A stretch of 13,067 nt of DNA, from the NCBI GenBank assembly GCA_937967765.1, contig CALCML010000132.1:1-13067 (forward strand), read 5' to 3'. This DNA comes from an uncultured Carnobacterium sp. (GTDB lineage: Bacteria; Bacillota; Bacilli; Lactobacillales; Aerococcaceae). This document shows, in pieces, positions 7,743 through 13,067 of this stretch (its first letter is position 1; each line of letters starts with the position of its first letter). A model generated the notes under the pieces. The model ran no database searches, was not told where the DNA came from, and worked only from the letters and a program-made list of their open reading frames with translations. A program made the translations under genes and the position numbers.

Positions 7743-8828
7743 ATGAAAAAATCAATTGCAGGTATTGCAGTAGCGTCGTTATTAGTCTTAGCAGGTTGCG
7801 GAAATAGCCAAGCGAATTTACCAAAGAATGATGCCACAACAGCAGGTGGAGATGCTTCAAAAGGCGTTTCTTCTGAATTAGTCGTATCCACATTCGGATT
7901 AAGTCAAGATATTGTAGAGCGCGACATTATCAATCCATTTGCTGAAGCGAATGGCGTTAAAGTGACATTAGAAGTTGGGAATGCTTCAGAACGTTTAACA
8001 AAAGTTCAAAGTGGCGGAAGCAACATCGACGTTATCGAATTATCACAATCAGGTTCTACAAAAGGAACAACTGAAGGATTATTTGAAACAGTCACTGAAA
8101 AAGAAATTCCAAACCTTGCGTTATTAACAGATGGCGCTAAAGAAGTGTTCCAAAATGGCGGAGGAATTCCATTCTCTATTAACAGTATTGCGATTGTTTA
8201 TGATAAAGAAAAATTAGGTCGTGAAATTAAAGACTGGAGCGACTTATGGTCAGAAGATTTAAAAGGAAAAGTGGCGATTCCTGATATCACAACTACAGGT
8301 GGTCCATTATTCTTATCTGTAGCAGCTGATAAAGGCGGTAAAGCTCTTAAAGACGATAAAGGGGCAGCAGCCTTCAAAGCGCTTGAAGAATTAAAACCAA
8401 ATATCGTTAAAACATATTCTAAATCAAGTGACTTAGCAAATATGTTCCAAGCTGGCGAAGTACAAGTGGCTGTCGTTGTAGACTTTGCAATCCCAACTGT
8501 TCAAAAAGCAAACAGCAATGTCGTTTCTGTGGTTCCTGAATCTGGAACTTATGCAAACTACAATACAGTAAACATCGTTAAAGATGCGAAAAACAAAGAA
8601 AATGCATACAAATATGTGAACTTCCGTATTGGCGCTGAAAACCAAGCGGTAAAAGCAAAATCATTGAGTGAAGCTCCTGTTAATAAAGATGTAAAATTAG
8701 CAGATGATGAAGTGAAAACAATGACTTATGGTAACGTTGCGAAACGTGCGAAAACAGTTGATTTCAAACTTGTAAACGAAAACCTTAAATCTTGGATTGA
8801 CCAATGGAATAAAATCTTAAACCAATAG
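7743..8828 (+). CDS. ABC transporter substrate-binding lipoprotein, PotD-like
   Basis: This is the extracytoplasmic receptor of the importer, anchored by lipid to the outer face of the membrane. The 361-residue precursor has a short lipoprotein signal, MKKSIAGIAVASLLVLAGC, with the lipobox LAGC and the modified Cys at residue 19. A Thr/Ala/Gly-rich tether of about 20 residues follows. The folded part begins near ELVVSTFG and has the two-lobe pattern of type II periplasmic binding proteins of the spermidine/putrescine-like class (NPFAEANGVKVTLEVG, GSNIDVIELSQSG, FSINSIAIVYDKEKLG, KGKVAIPD). Specificity cannot be assigned. It has its own AAGGAG (7728-7733) after a 27-base gap and closes the operon; a terminator follows at 8874. 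Confidence 0.9.
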   Translation: MKKSIAGIAVASLLVLAGCGNSQANLPKNDATTAGGDASKGVSSELVVSTFGLSQDIVERDIINPFAEANGVKVTLEVGNASERLTKVQSGGSNIDVIELSQSGSTKGTTEGLFETVTEKEIPNLALLTDGAKEVFQNGGGIPFSINSIAIVYDKEKLGREIKDWSDLWSEDLKGKVAIPDITTTGGPLFLSVAADKGGKALKDDKGAAAFKALEELKPNIVKTYSKSSDLANMFQAGEVQVAVVVDFAIPTVQKANSNVVSVVPESGTYANYNTVNIVKDAKNKENAYKYVNFRIGAENQAVKAKSLSEAPVNKDVKLADDEVKTMTYGNVAKRAKTVDFKLVNENLKSWIDQWNKILNQ

Positions 8829-8873
8829 GATTTTGAATTCTATTTAAGGATAGATCAGAATAAAGAGTAGACT

Positions 8874-8912
8874 AAGCCGCTAGATAGTTGTTAGACTGGC
8901 GGCTTTGTTCTT
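8874..8912 (+). terminator. Intrinsic terminator after the ABC operon
   Basis: A 10-bp stem, AAGCCGCTAG (8874-8883) with CTGGCGGCTT (8896-8905), one pair being G-T, has a 12-base loop and is followed by a T-rich run (TTTGTTCTT). It lies 45 bases after the receptor gene's stop and separates the transporter from the amidohydrolase. Confidence 0.85.
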
Positions 8913-8928
8913 CTAATGCGAGTTTTGA

Positions 8929-8957
8929 TTGTTCTTATAATGGAATTCAATTAGAAT
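8929..8957 (+). promoter_or_regulatory. Possible promoter of the amidohydrolase gene
   Basis: TTGTTC (8929-8934) and TAGAAT (8952-8957) are 17 bases apart and follow a good terminator, as expected if the amidohydrolase has its own promoter. The -10 is 5 of 6 but the -35 is only 3 of 6. A nearby TATAAT (8936-8941) has no suitable -35. Confidence 0.4.
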
Positions 8958-8985
8958 AAAGAAGACAGGAAAGGGAGTGGCAGTA

Positions 8986-10320
8986 ATGAGAATCGGTTAT
9001 AAAAACGCATGGATTTTAACGATGGATGATGCCTTTACAGAGTACCGAAGTGGGTACTTAGTGATTGAGGAGCACTCGATTGTGGAAGTTGGGGCAATGG
9101 ATCAATTTGAGGAGAAGAAGGCAGAGGATTGGATTGATGCGCATGGTGGAATCTTGCTTCCTGGATTCGTGAACGCTCATACGCATTGCGGGATGATTCC
9201 GTTCCGCTCATTAGGAGACGATTGCCCAGACCGCCTCAGACGCTTCCTATTTCCATTAGAACAAGAAGTGGTCGATGAACCGTTAATCGCTAAAAGCACG
9301 GCCTATGCGATTGCAGAGATGCAGCTAGCAGGAGTGACTGCGATGTGTGATATGTATTATTTCGAAGACGCCGTTGCGAGAGTCGCAAAAGAAATGAAGA
9401 TGCGTTCTCTAGTAGGCGAAACGATTATCGATATGAAGACTCCCGATAGCAAGAATACAGACGAAGCCTTGGCGTATACTCAAGCGTTTGTTGACGAGTG
9501 GAAAGGGGATGAACTCGTACACCCAATAATTGCCCCTCATGCTCCGAATACAAATACCGAAGAAGTGATGAGAGCGATTCTAGCGTTTGCGAAAGAAAAT
9601 AAAGTTCCTATTACGCTTCATGTTTCTGAGATGACGTACGAGATGGATTATTTCCGTAAAACCTATAACCAAACACCAATCGAATTTTTAGAGTCACTTG
9701 GATTTTTTGAAGTGCCGGTCATTCTAGCACATGGAATCCTGATGACGGAATCCGATGGCGAAATTCTGGCTAAGTATCCAAAAGTCAGCGTTGTTCATTG
9801 TATCGGCGCTAATACGAAGTCTGCTAAAGGAATCGCGCCGATTCGTAGTTTACTAGATCACGGTGTGACCGTTGGATTAGGAACGGACGGCCCAAGTAGT
9901 GGGAATACGCTCGATTTATTCACTCAAATGCGAATGGTCGCTAATTTCCATAAAACGCATCTGAAGGACCGCAGCTCGTTCCCTGCAAAAGAAATCGTGG
10001 CTCTGGCGACAAAAGGAGGGGCCAAAGCGCTTGGACTCAATGCGGAAGTTGGCACGCTCGAAGCAGGCAAGAAAGCGGATATCGTTCTTGTGGAAACCTC
10101 TTCTGTGAATATGTTTCCAGTGCATGATGCGTATGCGGCCTTGGTGTATTCTGCCAATGCCTCTAATGTTCAAGATGTGTGGATTAATGGAGAAAGAGTC
10201 GTTGATCATAAAAATCTAGTGAACGGTTCGCTAGAAGTACTGCAAAGAGAGTTGAAGGAAGAAATGGCCACGTTTGAAAAGCGTGCTGTCGAACTAGCAA
10301 ACCAATTGTCGTTCGAATAA
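8986..10320 (+). CDS. Amidohydrolase, MtaD/Atz-Trz-type deaminase, substrate unknown
   Basis: This is a metal-dependent hydrolase of the amidohydrolase superfamily, cytoplasmic, probably removing an amino group from a purine-like or related ring. It has 444 residues, typical for the S-adenosylhomocysteine/methylthioadenosine deaminase and chlorohydrolase group. Metal ligands are visible: H65 and H67 (NAHTHCG), H212 (HVSE), H249 (AHG) and D301 (GTDG). H185 in APHAPN fits a substrate-contact position. The post-Asp segment reads GPSSGNTLDLF, unlike the GAASNNDLDMF I recall for MtaD, so the true substrate may differ. The C-terminal part has the usual composite beta sandwich (VGTLEAGKKADIVLVE). 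I start at ATG 8986, because AAAGGGAG (8970-8977) is its Shine-Dalgarno; a GTG at 8977 would lie inside that site. Its position after an importer suggests it acts on the imported compound. Confidence 0.88.
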   Translation: MRIGYKNAWILTMDDAFTEYRSGYLVIEEHSIVEVGAMDQFEEKKAEDWIDAHGGILLPGFVNAHTHCGMIPFRSLGDDCPDRLRRFLFPLEQEVVDEPLIAKSTAYAIAEMQLAGVTAMCDMYYFEDAVARVAKEMKMRSLVGETIIDMKTPDSKNTDEALAYTQAFVDEWKGDELVHPIIAPHAPNTNTEEVMRAILAFAKENKVPITLHVSEMTYEMDYFRKTYNQTPIEFLESLGFFEVPVILAHGILMTESDGEILAKYPKVSVVHCIGANTKSAKGIAPIRSLLDHGVTVGLGTDGPSSGNTLDLFTQMRMVANFHKTHLKDRSSFPAKEIVALATKGGAKALGLNAEVGTLEAGKKADIVLVETSSVNMFPVHDAYAALVYSANASNVQDVWINGERVVDHKNLVNGSLEVLQRELKEEMATFEKRAVELANQLSFE

Positions 10321-10749
10321 AGAACTCAAGGATTACTTTAAAGAATCAGTTTTATATTGAAAGAGTAATAGAGGGGCACCGGCTCGAACCGATGTCTCTC
10401 GCCTTTGAAGCCTCAGGGAGTAAGACCAAAGACAAAAAAGGATTCACGGTGTGAATCCTTTTTGCTTTGTAGTCTTACCCCCGCAAGGCTGATTAGAATT
10501 AAGCAAATCACGAGTGATGAAGCTTAATTCAATCAGCTACTGCGTCTAACTTTATAGAGTATTTTAGGTAGGGATTAAAATCCTTACTCCCTCTTATTCG
10601 TTTCAATGCTATTCCCACTATTCTTTCAATAAACTGATTCTTTTTTTGTAATCCTTGAACTTGATATTCTCATTATTGTAAGTGCTAATACTTCTACTGC
10701 GCTCGTTGAGAAGGAAGGGGAGAAGACGCAATTACCATATTTGGTAATT
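10321..10749. repeat. Dispersed structured intergenic repeat, copy B (with inverted arms and an insertion)
   Basis: This copy begins directly after the amidohydrolase stop. A left arm (10321-10371) is an imperfect inverted repeat of 10618-10662. Block 1 (10372-10415) and block 2 (10584-10662) match copy A, followed by the 40-bp motif (10680-10720) and the palindrome ATTACCATATTTGGTAAT (10731-10748). Where copy A has a compact hairpin, copy B carries about 150 extra bases (about 10416-10567). These fold into two hairpins of their own: 10420-10478, containing a terminator-like core, and GCTGATT-A-GAATTAAGC (10488-10504) with 10522-10537. Flanking GGGAGTAAG (10416-10424) can still pair with CTTACTCCC (10583-10591). 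No coding sequence is apparent. Copy A lacks the left inverted arm. Confidence 0.8.
10435..10463 (+). terminator. Strong hairpin terminator after the amidohydrolase
   Basis: AAAAAGGATTCAC (10435-10447) and GTGAATCCTTTTT (10451-10463) form a 13-bp stem with a 3-base loop. The A-run and T-run flanks allow it to work in both directions. An outer extension (CAAAG/CTTTG, GTAAGAC/GTCTTAC) lengthens it to 10420-10478. It is the first clear stop for transcription from the amidohydrolase gene, about 115 bases after its stop codon. Confidence 0.8.
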
Positions 10750-10787
10750 TTGTATCATTTATGATACGTATCATAAATGATACAAAA
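10748..10787. repeat. 40-bp perfect palindrome with nested half-palindromes
   Basis: All 20 base pairs of the two halves match, centred between 10767 and 10768. Each half (for example GTATCATTTATGATAC at 10752-10767) is itself an inverted repeat with a two-base centre, so the site can form one long stem or two short hairpins. It abuts copy B of the dispersed repeat and is absent after copy A. It could be a protein-binding site, an element end or a terminator stem; nothing in the sequence decides. Confidence 0.75.
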
Positions 10788-10790
10788 GAA

Positions 10791-10828
10791 GATGTAACAA
10801 AAATATTACGTCACATTTTTGTTACATC
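10791..10828. repeat. AT-rich 14-bp hairpin
   Basis: GATGTAACAAAAAT (10791-10804) pairs perfectly with ATTTTTGTTACATC (10815-10828) around a 10-base loop. It lies in the gap between two convergent transcription units and may contribute to termination, though no clean T-run follows on either strand. Confidence 0.6.
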
Positions 10829-10837
10829 CTAAAATTT

Positions 10838-10887
10838 AGACAAGAAAACAGCACCAAGGGCCCTTAAAGAGAGTCTTTGGTGCTGTT
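10838..10887 (-). terminator. Intrinsic terminator of the lipoprotein operon
   Basis: On the minus strand AACAGCACCAA (10887-10877) pairs with TTGGTGCTGTT (10857-10847), an 11-bp stem with a loop of about 19 bases that includes GGGCCC. It is followed by TTTTCTTG. It lies 14 bases beyond the stop of the last lipoprotein gene. Confidence 0.85.
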
Positions 10888-10900
10888 CATTTAGTTGAGT

Positions 10901-11458
10901 TTATTGTTTAACATAACCATTATCAAGTAATTTTTTAACGGCTTCGCTATATATTAAGTTTTCAGCTTTTGTATCTGGAAATCCTTTTGGATCGCGTCTG
11001 TGGAGTTCTTCCCTATCAATATTATTGTAATCAATTTTTAGAGTATGAATGTAAATACCATCTTTTTGAGAGATAGTTGTTTCAAAGCCTTTTACACCAT
11101 CATAAAGAGCTTGTCTTTTCTTCATTATTTTTTGGATTTCTTCTTCAGTTTTCCCCATCTCTTTAGGATTGAAAGTATAAACAGCATCCTGTTTGTATAC
11201 GATATCGTCTTTGAAATAGTATTTTATGGTTGTAGTACGTCCTTTTTCTTCTTTCTTATATACTGCTTCGCCATCTTTTGGTAGAGCGTCTGTTGCCGCT
11301 TGTTTATTGGATGCTACTTGTGTGGTTGGAGCAGTTGTAGTTGCTTGAGCGGCTTGTGAAGTCTGCTCTGTGCTGCTTGTTGAAGATTTTTGTCCGCAAG
11401 CCGCAAGTACAAAAACTGAAGAGAGTAATACAAGCGAATTTTTCAATAATTTATTCAT
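10901..11458 (-). CDS. YehR/DUF1307-type lipoprotein, paralogue 1 (last in array)
   Basis: This 185-residue lipoprotein precursor starts MNKLLKNSLVLLSSVFVLAAC, with lipobox LAAC and lipidated Cys at residue 21. A Ser/Thr/Gln/Ala-rich tether (22-59) leads to a folded domain at 60-185 that opens PKDGEAVYKKEEKGRTTTIKYYF. Features shared with E. coli YehR (DUF1307) as I recall it are the strand pattern (Y-F-DD-V-KQ) and the VDYNNID-type segment near the end. It should sit on the outer face of the membrane; function is unknown in the family. AAAGGA precedes the ATG about 10 bases upstream. It is the most diverged of the three complete copies (HRRDPKGFPDTK where the others read HKRAPETF/HPDD). It is the last gene before the terminator. 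Confidence 0.85.
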   Translation of the reverse strand: MNKLLKNSLVLLSSVFVLAACGQKSSTSSTEQTSQAAQATTTAPTTQVASNKQAATDALPKDGEAVYKKEEKGRTTTIKYYFKDDIVYKQDAVYTFNPKEMGKTEEEIQKIMKKRQALYDGVKGFETTISQKDGIYIHTLKIDYNNIDREELHRRDPKGFPDTKAENLIYSEAVKKLLDNGYVKQ

Positions 11459-11491
11459 TGTGATTTAATCCTTTCTCGATCATCATTATTT

Positions 11492-12130
11492 TTATTGTTT
11501 AACATAACCGTCTTCAAGTAATTTTGGGACAGCTTCACTATATTTTAAAGCAGATGGATTAGTATTTGGGAATGTTTCAGGAGCACGTTTATGAAGCTCT
11601 TTCCAGTCGATATTGTTGTAATCAATTTTGAGTGTGTGGTAGTAAATTCCATCTTTTCGTGCAATAGTGGATTCAATTCCTTTCACTCCGTCGTAGATAG
11701 AGTGTCTTTTTTTGAGAAGTTTTTGTATTTCTTCTTCGGTTTTACCCATTTCTTTAGGATTGAACGCATATACGGCATCTTGAAGATAAACGATATCGTC
11801 TTTGAAATAATATTTTAAGGTTGTAGTATTACCATTATCTTCTAGTTTATAAACAGCTTCACCGTCTTTTGGAAGGTTGCTGCTATTTTGTGCGTTCGAC
11901 TTTTTCTTGTTTTGTTGATTATTAGTCGCTTTTTCTTTAGTTTGTTGATTGTCTGCAGCTTTTTCCTGGCTCTGTTGATTATTAGCCGGGTTCAGTTTTG
12001 ATTGTTTATTATTCGCTTGTGTTGTTTCTTGCGCTGCTTGTGTAGTCTGCGCTGAGTTATTTTGTCCGCATGCCGCAAGTACAAAAATGGATGAGAGTAA
12101 TGCAACTGATATTTTCAAGTGTTTATTCAT
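11492..12130 (-). CDS. YehR/DUF1307-type lipoprotein, paralogue 2 with repeat-bearing tether
   Basis: This 212-residue precursor has signal MNKHLKISVALLSSIFVLAAC (Cys 21) and the longest tether of the array (22-86), followed by the common domain (87-212). The tether holds three decapeptide repeats at about residues 50-79 (NNQQSQEKAA, DNQQTKEKAT, NNQQNKKKSN), rich in Asn, Gln and Lys. The domain is very close to that of paralogue 3 (both have GEAVYK, KYYFKDDIVYLQ, VKGIES, KDGIYY and DWKELHKRAPET). A 33-base gap separates it from paralogue 1, and AAAGGATT precedes its ATG. It is an outward-facing lipid-anchored protein of unknown role; the tether length probably sets distance from the membrane within the cell wall. 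Confidence 0.85.
   Translation of the reverse strand: MNKHLKISVALLSSIFVLAACGQNNSAQTTQAAQETTQANNKQSKLNPANNQQSQEKAADNQQTKEKATNNQQNKKKSNAQNSSNLPKDGEAVYKLEDNGNTTTLKYYFKDDIVYLQDAVYAFNPKEMGKTEEEIQKLLKKRHSIYDGVKGIESTIARKDGIYYHTLKIDYNNIDWKELHKRAPETFPNTNPSALKYSEAVPKLLEDGYVKQ
11894..11983 (-). repeat. Three 30-bp tandem repeats in the tether of paralogue 2
   Basis: Three consecutive 30-bp units encode the decapeptides at residues 50-79. Read on the plus strand, the similarity extends in perfect 30-base register over 11911-12000 (each unit opens T(T/C)TGTTGATT). In-frame gain or loss of units would change tether length without breaking the gene. Confidence 0.75.
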
Positions 12131-12164
12131 TTTGATAGAATCCTTTCTTAAAACTCCTTATATT

Positions 12165-12767
12165 TTATTGCTTAATATAACCATTTTCAAGTAGTTTTGG
12201 AACGACATCACTATATTTTAAAACTGGTGGATTATCATCTGGATGTGTTTCAGGAGCACGTTTATGAAGCTCTTTCCAATCGACATTATTATAATCAACA
12301 TTAATAGTAAGGTAATAAATTCCGTCTTTACGTTGAATATTGGATTCTATTCCTTTCACTCCGTTGTAAATGGCGTGTCTTTTTTTGACGATTTGTTGAG
12401 TTTCTTCCTCAGATTTCCCCAAAGTTTGAGGATTATAAGCATATACTGCTTCTTGAAGGTAAACGATATCGTCTTTGAAATAATATTTTATGGTTGTTGT
12501 GCGTCCATTTTTCACTCTTTTATAAACAGCTTCACCATCTTTTGGAATGGCGCTGTTACTTTGTTGGTTAGAGTTTGCATTACTTTGTTTGTTATCAGAC
12601 GATTGATTTTCTGATGGTTTATTATTGGCTTGAGTTGTTGGCACAGTCGTCGTTGGTTGCTCTGCTTGTGTCGTCTGAGCTGTGCTACCTGCTGAGTTAT
12701 TTTGTCCGCAAGCCGCAAGTACAAAAACTGATGAGAGTAATACGAGTGATGTTTTTATAGTTTTCAT
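12165..12767 (-). CDS. YehR/DUF1307-type lipoprotein, paralogue 3
   Basis: This 200-residue precursor begins MKTIKTSLVLLSSVFVLAAC, with lipobox LAAC and lipidated Cys at residue 20. The tether (21-74) is Thr/Gln/Asn/Ser-rich and contains TTTVPTTQANNK, which echoes TTTAPTTQVASNK of paralogue 1. Domain 75-200 is most like paralogue 2. AAAGG lies just upstream of the ATG. It is 34 bases from paralogue 2 and 24 from the gene upstream, so all belong to one minus-strand operon. The domain family is known but its function is not. Confidence 0.85.
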   Translation of the reverse strand: MKTIKTSLVLLSSVFVLAACGQNNSAGSTAQTTQAEQPTTTVPTTQANNKPSENQSSDNKQSNANSNQQSNSAIPKDGEAVYKRVKNGRTTTIKYYFKDDIVYLQEAVYAYNPQTLGKSEEETQQIVKKRHAIYNGVKGIESNIQRKDGIYYLTINVDYNNVDWKELHKRAPETHPDDNPPVLKYSDVVPKLLENGYIKQ

Positions 12768-12791
12768 TGTATTTTATACCTTTCTAATCGG

Positions 12792-13067
12792 TTATTTAGC
12801 AGTATATCCAGCATCGAATAAAGTTTTTTCGAATTCTTTGAAACTGAGCTTATTGCCTTCGACAGAGAAGTCGTTAGGGAATCGTTCTTTCAGTTTTGCA
12901 AAATCCACTTTTTCCAGGTCTATTGTAATAGTGAAAGTGATTTTCTCATCTGTTGAAGACGTGCTCGAAGTAATGCCTGGGATATCTGTATATAAACTAA
13001 GAGTGGCTTGTGCAAGGGATTCGGCACTTTGTTTCGAAAAGTTTGGACCCATTGCTTTAAGATTCCA
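12792..13067 (-). CDS. YehR/DUF1307-type lipoprotein, paralogue 4 (C-terminal part only)
   Basis: This is the C-terminal 91 residues of a gene that continues past the window; the frame is open to base 13067, so the ATG at 13052 is internal. The end, VDFAKLKERFPNDF followed by LSFKEFEKTLFDAGYTAK, aligns with the ends of the other three (DWKELHKRAPETF, LKYSEAVPKLLEDGYVKQ). It is also closer to E. coli YehR (TIDMEKVDFKAL, as I recall it) through TIDLEKVDFAKL. It is therefore a more divergent, perhaps ancestral, member. No signal peptide can be seen because the 5' part is missing. Confidence 0.75.
   Translation of the reverse strand, partial: WNLKAMGPNFSKQSAESLAQATLSLYTDIPGITSSTSSTDEKITFTITIDLEKVDFAKLKERFPNDFSVEGNKLSFKEFEKTLFDAGYTAK

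Noticed and set aside
8977..8985. GTG at 8977 as the start of the amidohydrolase.
   Set aside because: It lies inside the AAAGGGAG ribosome binding site that serves the ATG at 8986.
10372..10396. The minus strand reads like a tRNA T-arm (ATCGG-TTCGAGC-CCGGT) with an acceptor-like GCCCCTC.
   Set aside because: No D-arm, anticodon arm, matching 5' acceptor or CCA is found nearby, and copy A does not keep the pairing in the same orientation. Treated as part of the repeat.
10420..10750. CRISPR-like array from the recurring short palindromes.
   Set aside because: The palindromes differ from one another, there are no evenly spaced identical repeats with unique spacers, and no cas genes are present.
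11045..12614. Plus-strand open frames opposite the lipoprotein genes.
   Set aside because: They are antisense shadows of the lipoprotein domains: similar low-complexity Phe-rich frames appear opposite each paralogue, with no RBS.

Overview
The window is chromosomal DNA of a low-GC Gram-positive bacterium. The signs are strong AAGGAG-type ribosome binding sites, a T-box leader in front of pheS, lipobox lipoproteins and AT-rich intrinsic terminators. Gene content and protein sequences fit the order Lactobacillales; a Carnobacteriaceae/Granulicatella-like host is my guess and is not proven by the sequence.

Layout. Positions 1-584 (+) hold the 3' end of a Nudix hydrolase of the ADP-ribose pyrophosphatase type, followed 3 bases later by a small charged protein with one C-terminal membrane helix. 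Positions about 620-4389 (+) hold a phenylalanyl-tRNA synthetase operon: T-box leader with attenuator, pheS, pheT. A 684-base gap (4390-5073) carries a roughly 240-bp imperfect palindrome, one copy of a dispersed structured repeat, and a clear sigma-A promoter. Positions 5074-8828 (+) hold a complete ABC importer of the polyamine-type family: two permeases, ATPase, lipoprotein receptor. A terminator and a probable new promoter follow, then an amidohydrolase of the MtaD/Atz-Trz deaminase type (8986-10320, +). A second gap (10321-10900) holds a second, rearranged copy of the dispersed repeat, further hairpins including a 40-bp perfect palindrome, and the terminators of two convergent transcription units. 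Positions 10901-13067 (-) hold four tandem related small lipoprotein genes of the YehR/DUF1307 type, the last one cut by the window end.

How it fits together. pheST should be induced when uncharged tRNA-Phe accumulates. The ABC importer and the amidohydrolase next to it suggest uptake of an amine or purine-like compound followed by intracellular hydrolytic deamination, but the substrate cannot be read from sequence. The lipoprotein array looks like a recently expanded family: the C-terminal domains are closely similar while the Gln/Asn/Thr-rich tethers differ, one containing a 30-bp tandem repeat. The least explained material is non-coding: the two intergenic regions share a multi-part, hairpin-rich repeat that I cannot assign to a known named family.
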